A stretch of 8,756 nt of DNA from Chitinophagaceae bacterium (GCA_025924755.1 JAICHT010000140.1:1-8756); one strand, 5' to 3'. Counted from the first letter of the stretch, positions 1 through 7,071 are shown. Numbers and translations are program-made. The notes: generated by a model from the sequence alone, not told the origin.

Positions 1-417
1 AAATTTGTGCGGCTGGCCCGTCTTTTCTTTTGCGTACTTTTTGCCTGGGCTTGTTGGGTGAACTGGCGAACCGCATTATACACCCCGCAGGATTATTTGG
101 GTTATGCAGACCTCGCCTTCTTTAGTATTTATAAACAGTTTATCCTCGGTTGGTTTAGCCGGCATATAGTAGTAATGGTAGGCTTTATTGCAACCTGCCA
201 GGGACTTATAGCTATTTCCTTATTATTAAAAGGGTGGATTTACAAAGCTGGAATTACAGGGGCTATGGTATTTCTGCTTGCTATTTCACCCTTTGGGGTT
301 GGCTCAGGATTTCCGTGCACACTTATCATGGCTTATGCGCTGTACCTTTTATTGAAAGAAAAGCCAAACTACATATGGCATCAGCCTAATAAAAGGAAAG
401 TAATGACACTGTCTTAA
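1..417 (+). CDS. DoxX-like small integral membrane protein, 5' end cut by window
   Basis: The reading frame is open from the first base of the window. The GTG at 7 is only the first possible start inside it, so the true start probably lies just upstream. The visible 136-138 residues hold about four hydrophobic segments: near residues 4-20, 47-75, 78-95 and 100-116 counted from the GTG. A basic tail follows. The stretch around residues 93-107, with the SPFGVGSGFP core, recalls DoxX-like or MauE-like four-helix membrane proteins, but this is recognition from memory and not a residue-level proof. Proteins of this group have been linked to quinone or redox functions in some cases; no substrate can be named here. 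It converges on the ABC exporter operon across a 204-bp spacer. An unrelated small membrane protein remains possible. Confidence 0.6.
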   Translation, partial: KFVRLARLFFCVLFAWACWVNWRTALYTPQDYLGYADLAFFSIYKQFILGWFSRHIVVMVGFIATCQGLIAISLLLKGWIYKAGITGAMVFLLAISPFGVGSGFPCTLIMAYALYLLLKEKPNYIWHQPNKRKVMTLS

Positions 418-436
418 GCCAACTCATCCTTTTCCC

Positions 437-454
437 TATATAAAATTTTATATA
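437..454. repeat. 18-bp perfect AT-only palindrome
   Basis: TATATAAAATTTTATATA reads the same on both strands. It lies 20 bp after the DoxX-like stop codon, in the spacer between two converging genes. It could fold as a weak AT hairpin in either transcript, or be a protein-binding or bend site. It has no GC clamp and no clear U-tract, so calling it a terminator would be a guess. The rest of the 418-621 spacer holds no convincing gene. Confidence 0.5.
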
Positions 455-621
455 CAGATGAAAGATTAGGTAGAATAAAAAAGTGCTGTACACAATAGTG
501 CCGGGTTTATTTTTCAGCTTGTTTATAGCCGGTATCTTACACAGCGTAGCGAAATATCATGGTGAGTTTTACTAATAGTACAGATTATAGCAGGGCTTTT
601 GTCATAAAGAAACTGCACTTC

Positions 622-1302
622 TCATTGTTTAATGATCCTTCCATCTTCCATTTCAATAATACGCTGTGTGCCCTCTGCAAAGCTGGGATCGTGCGTAACA
701 ATAAACAGCGTTTGATTAAATTCTTCGGACAGCTTTTTGAAGATATCAAAAACCAGCTGGCCATTCTTTTTATCGAGGTTACCCGTGGGCTCATCGCCCA
801 TAATGATTTGCGGATCATTGATTAGTGCCCTGGCTATAGCCACCCGTTGCTTTTCGCCGCCGGAAATCTGGTTGGCTTTTTTATTAGCCAGTAGTTCGAT
901 ATCCAGCATCTTTAATCGTTCAAAGGCACGTTGCTCCACTTCTTTTTCCGAGAATTTGTTCAGCTTCAGGCCGGGCAGCATTACATTCTTTAAAACCGTA
1001 AACTCATTCAGCAAGTAATGAAACTGAAAAACAAAGCCTATTTTTTCATTACGGATGCGAGCCAGCTTTACCGCCTTTTGATTGGTAACTACTTCACCAT
1101 CAATCAGCAGCTCGCCTTCATAATCCGTATCCATTGTAGAAAGTATATACAACAGGGTGGATTTACCGCAGCCTGACTTGCCCACTACGGAAACAAATTC
1201 CCCTTTCGCCACAGCAAAACTAATATCCTTCAGTACCGGCACCGTTATAGGGTCGTGAAACCTTTTGTTGATATGCTTTGCTTCCAGGATGATGGCATTC
1301 AT
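622..1302 (-). CDS. ABC transporter ATP-binding protein, LolD/MacB type
   Basis: This is the cytoplasmic ATPase of the exporter encoded with the next two upstream genes. All nucleotide-binding elements are present in the 226 residues: Walker A GKSGCGKST at 41-49, Q-loop glutamine at 93 (VFQFH), signature ISGGEKQ at 146-152, Walker B with the catalytic glutamate and D-loop (IIMGDEPTGNLD) at 166-177, and the switch histidine H204. The length and the EPTGNLD form fit the LolD/MacB/FtsE group, which energises FtsX-type permeases by a mechanotransmission cycle instead of moving substrate through a membrane pore. The ATG is at 1300-1302, one base after the permease stop, so translation is probably coupled. 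It is the last gene of the operon. No strong terminator was seen downstream. The substrate cannot be told from this subunit. Confidence 0.95.
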   Translation of the reverse strand: MNAIILEAKHINKRFHDPITVPVLKDISFAVAKGEFVSVVGKSGCGKSTLLYILSTMDTDYEGELLIDGEVVTNQKAVKLARIRNEKIGFVFQFHYLLNEFTVLKNVMLPGLKLNKFSEKEVEQRAFERLKMLDIELLANKKANQISGGEKQRVAIARALINDPQIIMGDEPTGNLDKKNGQLVFDIFKKLSEEFNQTLFIVTHDPSFAEGTQRIIEMEDGRIIKQ

Positions 1303-1303
1303 G

Positions 1304-2563
1304 CTATTTTCCTCTTATAATGATAACAGGATCTACCTTGCTGGCCTTTCTTGCCGGAAAGAAGCCAGCGAAATAAGTAGTGATCAGTGAAAAGGAGGAG
1401 CCGATAAAATAAAATACCGGGTTGTAATTAACAGGATAAGTTTTGACGGTGGGGAGCGCTGTGGTATTGAAAGGTATATGATCAATAATGGAAGATAAAA
1501 TAAAACCGAAAAACAACCCTGTCATACCTCCCACAAAACCGATACTTAAAGCAATCATCAAAAATATCCGGTTGACATCACTGCCCGAAAATCCCGTTGC
1601 TTTTAAAATGGCAATGGAATCCATCTTTTCATAGATCATCATGTTCAGAATATTATAAATACCAAAGCCGGCTACTATTAATAATACAATGCCTACGGCA
1701 TACGATATTAAGTTACGTATAAAAGTGCCGGTTTCAAATTGCGAATTAGCTGTTTGAATATCTTCGGCTTCTACGCCAAACAGCTGGCTGTATTCTTTAG
1801 CTACACTTGGAGCTATAGCTATATCTTTTAGTTTTACCTGTATATCAGTAATATAAGTACCTGGCTGCCCCTCCAGCTTCTGCGCCGTAGCTATAGAAGC
1901 ATAACTCTGCGTTTTGTCAAAATCCCGAATACCTGATTGAAAGTAGCCTACTACTTTCAGCGAAAAACGTTCGCCTTTGGCAGTGGTTACCTGTACCACA
2001 TCACCTATATTGACCAGTAGTTTTTCGGCCAGAGATTTACCTAATATAATACTGCTGGCTACATTTTTTAGATCGGTTGCATTTCCTGCAACAATGTACT
2101 CATTAAAATGAAACAATGCGGCCTCCGCCTGCACATCAATACCGGTTATCATGCCTGTTACATCAATAGTGCCTTCATTAAAGAATACCTGTGCATTCAG
2201 GCGTGGCGCAAATCCCAGTACCCGGTCATCTTGCTGTATAGTATGAAGTATAGCTGCGCTGTTATAAATTTCCTGGCGGCTGTTGTCTGCTTTAATGGAG
2301 CTTATAAAATTATAATAGTTTTTATAGGCTGCTGAAGCATTAACTGGCTGATTTTTGTTAGGCTTGGCTTCGTTATATAATCGCACATGCGGGGTGCGGT
2401 TTAAAATCAATCCATCGAGCAATTTATTAAGCCCCGTCATAAAGCTGAGTAACGTAATGAACATGGTGATGCTGAAAGTTACGCCAATAGCTGCCACTAA
2501 GGTTTGCTTCCACCTGGCTAACAGCAACGATTTTGCTATGTCAATGATTAATTTATAATTCAT
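1304..2563 (-). CDS. FtsX-family ABC permease (LolC/E-, DevC-, MacB-like)
   Basis: This 419-residue inner-membrane subunit has the four-helix FtsX layout. One helix lies near residues 19-43, a large periplasmic domain covers about 44-283, and three helices sit near 284-308, 332-360 and 383-404. The cytoplasmic loop after helix 2 (YEKMDSIAILKATG, 311-324) is the usual coupling segment that contacts the ATPase, and the tail FFPARKASKVDPV (401-413) is a typical FtsX/LolE ending. There is no fused ATPase domain, unlike true MacB, so the arrangement is closer to DevC or LolC/E. Its ATG overlaps the adaptor stop as ATGA (2560-2563), and its TAG ends one base before the ATPase ATG. The presence of an adaptor gene argues for an exporter rather than a plain lipoprotein-release system. 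Substrate unknown. Confidence 0.92.
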   Translation of the reverse strand: MNYKLIIDIAKSLLLARWKQTLVAAIGVTFSITMFITLLSFMTGLNKLLDGLILNRTPHVRLYNEAKPNKNQPVNASAAYKNYYNFISSIKADNSRQEIYNSAAILHTIQQDDRVLGFAPRLNAQVFFNEGTIDVTGMITGIDVQAEAALFHFNEYIVAGNATDLKNVASSIILGKSLAEKLLVNIGDVVQVTTAKGERFSLKVVGYFQSGIRDFDKTQSYASIATAQKLEGQPGTYITDIQVKLKDIAIAPSVAKEYSQLFGVEAEDIQTANSQFETGTFIRNLISYAVGIVLLIVAGFGIYNILNMMIYEKMDSIAILKATGFSGSDVNRIFLMIALSIGFVGGMTGLFFGFILSSIIDHIPFNTTALPTVKTYPVNYNPVFYFIGSSFSLITTYFAGFFPARKASKVDPVIIIRGK

Positions 2564-3666
2564 TGCGATGGTTTAAGAATAACATCATTTTTAGTCAATC
2601 CGTTTAGTATCTCTACCCGCTGGTAATCCTTTAATCCGGTGGTTACTTTTTTCTTTTCCTTCTTTTCTGTAAGAACAAACGATTCATCTACCAGGTAACT
2701 GCGGGGAATGGTGATAGCATTTTGTTTTGTTTGAATAATGATATTGGCCTCCACGGTTAAATTGGGGTACAGGGCAGGTGGCTGCACACAAAAAGTGGCA
2801 TCTACTGTAAACGATCGGGAACGTTCGTTCATGATTGGATTGATCTTAGTGATCTTTCCTTCAAACACCTGCCCTTTGTAACTGTCCATACTAATCAGCA
2901 CCTTTTGCCCCAATCTTATTTTAGCAATATCATATTCATCTACCTGCAGCTCCATCAAAAATTTATTTGCATCGCCAATTACAGCCACCGGGCTTTGCGG
3001 ATTTACTATTTCGCCTTCTTCCTTTAGTATACTGTACACCTTTCCGTCTGTCTCACTTTTAATAGTGTAATCACCGGATAAGGTAGTACTGATCTGTAGA
3101 TTCTTCCTGGCTTGCCTGGCCGTAAAGTTCAATTGCTTTTGCAGATCGTTATGGCGCAGTATAGCAGCATTATACGCAGTTACAGAATTTTTATATGCCA
3201 GCTCTCTCTGGTCTAATTCATTGCGGGTGCCAATTTGTTGCATCCAAAGATTACGCTGCCGTTCCAGCAATGTAGAATCCGTTTGCATTTTTGCTTTTGC
3301 CAGGTCTATATTCATTCGTAGCTCATTCAGTTTATCCCTGTTGGCATTTACATCGGCGTAGGCTGCCGCCAGTTGTGCATTTTCTGCATTTAATTTAGAA
3401 GTTTCGTTGACCATTATTATTATGGGCTGGCCTTTTTTCACCCTGTCACCTTCTGTTACCAGCACTTGTTGTATCAAACCCGTCACAGTTGCAAAAACCT
3501 GGTACTGGTTCTGGCTTTTTACAATACCCGAAGCATAAACCGATTCGGTGATGTTTTGTATTACAGGCTGTACTTTTTCCTGCTTGCTTTTACACGAAAT
3601 GAGGAAAAGAAAAATTCCTGCGAAAAGATAAAGCTTATAGATCAAACTGGTGCTGGCTACTGGCAT
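2560..3666 (-). CDS. Lipoprotein membrane-fusion (adaptor) protein of tripartite ABC exporter
   Basis: This is a HlyD/MacA-type periplasmic adaptor of 368 residues and the first gene of the exporter operon. The N-terminus has a hydrophobic signal (about 9-24) and a lipobox LISC with C25 as the lipidated residue. The residues after it are K-S-K-Q and not acidic, so the acidic surface-export signal of Bacteroidota lipoproteins is not evident. Domains in order: first half of the lipoyl/barrel-sandwich domain at about 55-86, an alpha-helical hairpin at about 88-192, the second lipoyl half at about 198-230, a beta-barrel at about 234-312, and a C-terminal membrane-proximal part to 368. The ATG at 3664-3666 is the only good start, because the next methionine is M86 and an in-frame stop lies upstream. 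No outer-membrane TolC-like gene is in the window. Confidence 0.92.
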   Translation of the reverse strand: MPVASTSLIYKLYLFAGIFLFLISCKSKQEKVQPVIQNITESVYASGIVKSQNQYQVFATVTGLIQQVLVTEGDRVKKGQPIIIMVNETSKLNAENAQLAAAYADVNANRDKLNELRMNIDLAKAKMQTDSTLLERQRNLWMQQIGTRNELDQRELAYKNSVTAYNAAILRHNDLQKQLNFTARQARKNLQISTTLSGDYTIKSETDGKVYSILKEEGEIVNPQSPVAVIGDANKFLMELQVDEYDIAKIRLGQKVLISMDSYKGQVFEGKITKINPIMNERSRSFTVDATFCVQPPALYPNLTVEANIIIQTKQNAITIPRSYLVDESFVLTEKKEKKKVTTGLKDYQRVEILNGLTKNDVILKPSQ

Positions 3667-3959
3667 TTGACTATTTACAAGTGGTAAATGATATTGCTAA
3701 AAGTAAAATAAAAATAAAGGTAGCAGGGCATCTTATATATGATGCTTATCAGAATAAGCGGTGATATTGATTTCCTGCAAACCAGCCAACAGGTTGTATC
3801 AGGTAGCTAACAGCAACACCGTATCCTGCAATGTTCTATAGTCTTTCTCTTGAATATATGACCAATATCAGCCTTTCGTGTTTCGTAAATCATAGTTATC
3901 CGTTTTAACCGGAAGTAGATTGCATCGGTTCTGAATTATTATTATAAAAATTCACTGAA
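3667..3959. promoter_or_regulatory. Divergent intergenic control region between exporter and usp genes
   Basis: These 293 bp separate the 5' ends of the minus-strand exporter operon and the plus-strand usp run, so both promoters should be here. No coding frame was seen. Two adjoining inverted repeats are visible: GCATC/GATGC at 3728-3732 and 3741-3745, and GCTTAT/ATAAGC at 3744-3749 and 3754-3759. On the minus strand TACTTTTA (3698-3705) matches the Bacteroidota -7 consensus TAnnTTTG in all but the last base, but no TTTG lies at a suitable -33 distance. No clear plus-strand promoter could be found. An A/T-rich leader precedes the usp ATG at 3960. Confidence 0.5.
3728..3759. repeat. Two overlapping inverted repeats in the divergent spacer
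   Basis: The first repeat pairs GCATC (3728-3732) with GATGC (3741-3745) around TTATATAT. The second pairs GCTTAT (3744-3749) with ATAAGC (3754-3759) around CAGA. They share bases GC at 3744-3745, so as RNA only one could form fully at a time, and as DNA they could be overlapping operator half-sites. The role is unknown. Confidence 0.4.
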
Positions 3960-4784
3960 ATGAAAAAGATACTTCTTGCTTTTGATGCCACCAATTTTTC
4001 CGAAGGCGCTTTTGAGTTTGCCCGCAGGTTAAATGAGTTGCAGCCAGTGTTATTAACAGGTGTATTTCTGCCATTGTATGATTATGCCAGTCTATGGAGC
4101 TATGCGGATGGACTAACCGGGCAGAATTTTATCCCTATGCTGGAAGAGGATAATGCAGAAGCCGTACACGAAAATATTAAACGGTTTGAAACCTTATGCC
4201 AGGAAAATGGTATTGCTTACCGGGTACATAAAGACTTTTATGATTTTGCCTTGCCGGAATTGAAAAAAGAAACCCGTTTTGCCGATTTGTTAATCATCAG
4301 TAGTGAAAAGTTTTATACTAATTTAATTAATGATGATCCTAACCCTTACCTGCAGGATGCATTAAAGGAGACAGAATGCCCGGTTATTGTCGTACCCGAA
4401 AAGTTTCTATTTCCAGAAAGAAACGTATTGGCATATGATGGTTCCGAATCTTCTATTTATGCGATAAAGCAATATGCTTACCTGTTTCCGGAGTTGAGTA
4501 ATAACGAAACACTGTTGGTATATTCCAATGTTAAAATTGAGGAGCCCATTCCGGATAAAGAGTATATAGAAGAACTGGCAACGCAACATTTTAAAAAACT
4601 GACACTTTTTAAACTGGACGTGAACCCTAAAAAATATTTTGGACTATGGGCCAATGAAGAAACAGGCGCCATTGTAGTTTGTGGATCTTACGGACGTTCT
4701 TTTATGTCGCAATTGCTTAAAAAAAGCTTTGTTGCAAATGTAATTGCAGAACATAAGCTACCCGTATTTATAGCCCACCCTTAA
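3960..4784 (+). CDS. Universal stress protein with two tandem Usp domains (first of three)
   Basis: This is a cytoplasmic 274-residue protein of two Usp (Rossmann-like) domains, at about 1-146 and 154-274. Each opens with the family's first strand and conserved aspartate (AFD, D9; AYD, D160). The first domain closes with the strand ECPVIVVP (139-146). In the second domain the nucleotide-loop motif G-x2-G-x9-G-S/T is nearly kept (G242, G245, S256), but the third glycine is replaced by lysine (K255). The first domain has lost the motif. Usp proteins bind ATP or act as non-binding regulators during starvation, oxygen or redox stress; which applies here is not known. It leads a run of three paralogues and probably takes its promoter from the divergent spacer. 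The start is an ATG with an A-rich leader and no Shine-Dalgarno box. Confidence 0.95.
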   Translation: MKKILLAFDATNFSEGAFEFARRLNELQPVLLTGVFLPLYDYASLWSYADGLTGQNFIPMLEEDNAEAVHENIKRFETLCQENGIAYRVHKDFYDFALPELKKETRFADLLIISSEKFYTNLINDDPNPYLQDALKETECPVIVVPEKFLFPERNVLAYDGSESSIYAIKQYAYLFPELSNNETLLVYSNVKIEEPIPDKEYIEELATQHFKKLTLFKLDVNPKKYFGLWANEETGAIVVCGSYGRSFMSQLLKKSFVANVIAEHKLPVFIAHP

Positions 4785-4790
4785 CCAGGC

Positions 4791-4806
4791 ATCTTATTAA
4801 TAAGAT
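4791..4806. repeat. 16-bp perfect palindrome between usp genes 1 and 2
   Basis: ATCTTATTAATAAGAT is a perfect palindrome within the 45-bp spacer, starting 7 bp after the stop codon of the first usp gene. It is preceded by GGC, giving GGCATCTTAT at 4788-4797, a 10-base string also found at 3727-3736 in the divergent spacer. It could be an operator, a weak hairpin that tunes mRNA levels, or chance in AT-rich DNA. Confidence 0.45.
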
Positions 4807-4829
4807 TATATGACGCAAAAAATTCTTTT

Positions 4830-5669
4830 ATGAAAAAAATAATATTGGTTCTTAATAGTCAGCAAATTGGTACGGGTTCCGTGGAATTTGCCTGTTATAT
4901 AGCAAATTTAACGCACTCCGGCCTTACAGGGCTTTTTATAGAAGAGCCGGAATTTCATCAGCCATCATCTTTGCGATTAAACAAAAATTCCAATATAGAA
5001 GCGAATGCTGCTAACGGTGTGGAAGGAGTTGTGGCAGAAAAAACAGCTACAAAAACCAATGTTCAGCTTTTTAAAGAAGCCTGCTCCAACAGAGGCGTGA
5101 ATGTAACAGTATACCCCGTTTTAAAAGATGTAGTAGAAAAAGTAAGACAGGAAAGTCGTTTTGCCGACGTGTTAATAGTAGATCCCGCAACTTCTTTCAA
5201 CGGCACTGGCGAAGGCATTCCTTCACATTTTGTAAAACAGGTTTTATCGAATAGTGAATGCCCGGTTATTATTGCGCCTGATGTGGTTAACGGCATTCGT
5301 GAAATTGTTTTCTGCTACGACGGAAGTGCTTCGGCTGTGTTTGCAATGAAACAGTTTACTTATCTCTTCCCAGAGTATAGTGACCACAACGTAGTCATAC
5401 TGCATATTGCCACACCCGATGAAGGAACACTGGAAGCGGTAAATAAGAAAATATTCGACTGGTTAAAACCGCATTATGCCAGTGTCAACTTTCATATACT
5501 GGAAGGCAGTGTAGATAACGAGCTATTCCCGTATTTTTTAAGAAAGGAAAAACAGTTTGTAGTAATGGGAGCTTATGGAAGAGGATTGCTGTCGAACTTT
5601 TTTAAAAAAAGCAGTGCCGACCTTATTATGCGGGTCATTGATTTACCACTTTTTATTACACACCATTAA
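4830..5669 (+). CDS. Universal stress protein with two tandem Usp domains (second of three)
   Basis: This 279-residue paralogue of its neighbours has two Usp domains, at about 1-150 and 157-279. The first domain starts VLN, so the conserved aspartate of the first strand is asparagine (N9), and no nucleotide loop is seen in it; it ends with ECPVIIAP (143-150). The second domain keeps the aspartate (FCYD, D164) and most of the loop motif: G247, G250 and S261, with lysine K260 where the third glycine is expected. The likely reading is a pseudo-domain fused to a domain that might still bind nucleotide. A longer low-complexity linker around 48-75, rich in Asn, Ala and Val, sets it apart. It sits 45 bp after usp gene 1 and 10 bp before usp gene 3, so it is probably co-transcribed with them. 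Confidence 0.95.
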   Translation: MKKIILVLNSQQIGTGSVEFACYIANLTHSGLTGLFIEEPEFHQPSSLRLNKNSNIEANAANGVEGVVAEKTATKTNVQLFKEACSNRGVNVTVYPVLKDVVEKVRQESRFADVLIVDPATSFNGTGEGIPSHFVKQVLSNSECPVIIAPDVVNGIREIVFCYDGSASAVFAMKQFTYLFPEYSDHNVVILHIATPDEGTLEAVNKKIFDWLKPHYASVNFHILEGSVDNELFPYFLRKEKQFVVMGAYGRGLLSNFFKKSSADLIMRVIDLPLFITHH

Positions 5670-5679
5670 CTGATGTAAT

Positions 5680-6519
5680 ATGAAAAAGATCATAGTGGCT
5701 TTTGACGGTTTAAAATTTTCGGAGAGTACAAAGGACTATGCTATTTATTTGGCGAAGCGTATTAATGCTCATTTGGTAGGGGTGTTTTTAGATGACTTTA
5801 CCTATCACAGTTACAGCTTTCCAGATGTAGTTGGTTTCGGTAATAAGTGGGAGGAAAAGATCGATGATATAAATGCAGAAGATGAAGAAAGACGGAAACG
5901 TTCTGTATACTTATTTGAAGATGCCTGCCAGGCGGCCGGCTTACATTATTCGGTTCACCGCGATAAAAACATTGCATACCAGGAACTGATCCATGAATCC
6001 ATTTATAGCGATTTGCTGATCATTCACAGCCATGAAACGTTTACTCATTTTACAGAACCGGCACCCACCCGTTTTTTACGTGATGTGCTATCCGATGTAC
6101 AATGCCCGGTAATAGTAGTGCCTTACGTTTATAAACCGATAAGCAAAGTTATATTGTTGTATGATGGCGATCCATCTTCTGTACATGCAGTAAAAATGCT
6201 CAGTTATATATTCCCAAACCTGAAACATCTTGATACGGAAGTACTTTCTGTTAAAAATGAAAAGCAATCCATGCACTTGCCGGATAACAGGTTAATGAAA
6301 GAGTTTATGAAAAGGCATTTTCCGGATGCTAAATACCAGGTGGAAAAAGGTGACCCCGAAGAACAGATCACTATCTATTTAGAAACACAGGGAGAAGAGG
6401 TGCTGGTAGTGCTGGGGGCATATGACAGAAGCCGTGTATCCCGGTGGTTTAAAAAAAGCATGGCGGATCATTTATTAGCCAATGTAAACGTTCCACTTTT
6501 TATTGCTCATAATAAATAA
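5680..6519 (+). CDS. Universal stress protein with two tandem Usp domains (third of three)
   Basis: This 279-residue protein has two Usp domains, at about 1-148 and 155-279. Both first-strand aspartates are present (AFD, D9; LYD, D162), and the first domain ends QCPVIVVP (141-148). Between them, residues 57-75 carry a highly charged segment (WEEKIDDINAEDEERRKR). In the second domain the loop motif is further worn than in the other two copies: G246 stays, the second glycine is aspartate (D249), the third is lysine (K259), and S260 stays. ATP binding is therefore doubtful, and a structural or dimerisation role is possible. It begins 10 bp after the previous stop and ends 25 bp before the next gene, which fits a single transcript. 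The ATG chosen makes the MKKI N-terminus match the two paralogues. Confidence 0.95.
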   Translation: MKKIIVAFDGLKFSESTKDYAIYLAKRINAHLVGVFLDDFTYHSYSFPDVVGFGNKWEEKIDDINAEDEERRKRSVYLFEDACQAAGLHYSVHRDKNIAYQELIHESIYSDLLIIHSHETFTHFTEPAPTRFLRDVLSDVQCPVIVVPYVYKPISKVILLYDGDPSSVHAVKMLSYIFPNLKHLDTEVLSVKNEKQSMHLPDNRLMKEFMKRHFPDAKYQVEKGDPEEQITIYLETQGEEVLVVLGAYDRSRVSRWFKKSMADHLLANVNVPLFIAHNK

Positions 6520-6544
6520 TTAATCATCCTTTTAAAATGGATAT

Positions 6545-6949
6545 ATGATTCTTGCCATTAATGATAATACACGGCTTGCTGACCTTCAGGATAAGTTTAG
6601 CGAATGCTTCCCCCACTTAAAAATAGAATTTTATTCCTATCCACACCATTGGAAGGCACAATCTTCACCCAGGGAGCAGATTGATCCGATAATGAAGGTA
6701 GGAGAAGTAAGTACCAAACATGAACATGGTGTTCTGGAAATAAAATCAGCATATCAAACCGGCAGGGTAGAGCAAGACTTTCACAACAAGTTTGGCCTTA
6801 ATGTTCAGATTTTTCGCTATGTGGACGGCAATTGGGTTCAGTCAACTGGGAGTGACAACCTCACACTTAAAGAGCAGCAGGGAAAGGCACACGATGTGGT
6901 TACACTTCAGGAGGTGGATACCGATCCATCAGATGAACTGGACATATAG
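6545..6949 (+). CDS. Conserved-looking small protein of unknown function, linked to usp genes
   Basis: The 134-residue soluble protein has no signal peptide or membrane segment, and I cannot assign a function. From memory it resembles hypothetical proteins common in Bacteroidota, but that is not checked. The sequence seems to contain two related units about 61 residues apart, 2-36 and 63-97. Each reads as a strand, then a helix with F-x3-F (F18/F22 and F79/F83), then a second strand (KIEFY at 26-30 and NVQIF at 86-90), and each ends at a tryptophan (W36, W97). The tail from 108 is acidic (DTDPSDELD). It follows the third usp gene by 25 bp and is probably in that operon. The ATG at 6537 is in another frame and meets a stop after two more codons, so 6545 is preferred. 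Confidence 0.8.
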   Translation: MILAINDNTRLADLQDKFSECFPHLKIEFYSYPHHWKAQSSPREQIDPIMKVGEVSTKHEHGVLEIKSAYQTGRVEQDFHNKFGLNVQIFRYVDGNWVQSTGSDNLTLKEQQGKAHDVVTLQEVDTDPSDELDI

Positions 6950-7071
6950 CAGGAATTTCCATCAATCATGCAATTTCTCTAATAACCATTACTCAGAGGC
7001 ATATTGAAAATGGAGCGACAATTTATCAAATTCTTCTATTTAATAAAAAACAAAAAATAAAATCAGTTGAT

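Noticed and set aside
559..825. Plus-strand open frame of 88 codons
   Set aside because: It lies mostly antisense to the ABC ATPase, whose motifs are all intact, and its product has no recognisable features.
3698..3705. TACTTTTA on the minus strand as the exporter promoter
   Set aside because: It misses the final G of TAnnTTTG and has no TTTG at the -33 distance, so it is mentioned only in the spacer entry.
3900..3914. Palindrome-like CCGTTTTAACCGG upstream of the first usp gene
   Set aside because: Several mismatched positions and no second copy; not better than expected by chance.
6792..7007. Plus-strand frame of 71 codons reaching into the spacer before the SDR
   Set aside because: It mostly overlaps the 134-residue gene in another frame and its product, rich in Phe, Trp, Ser and His, looks like a frame shadow.
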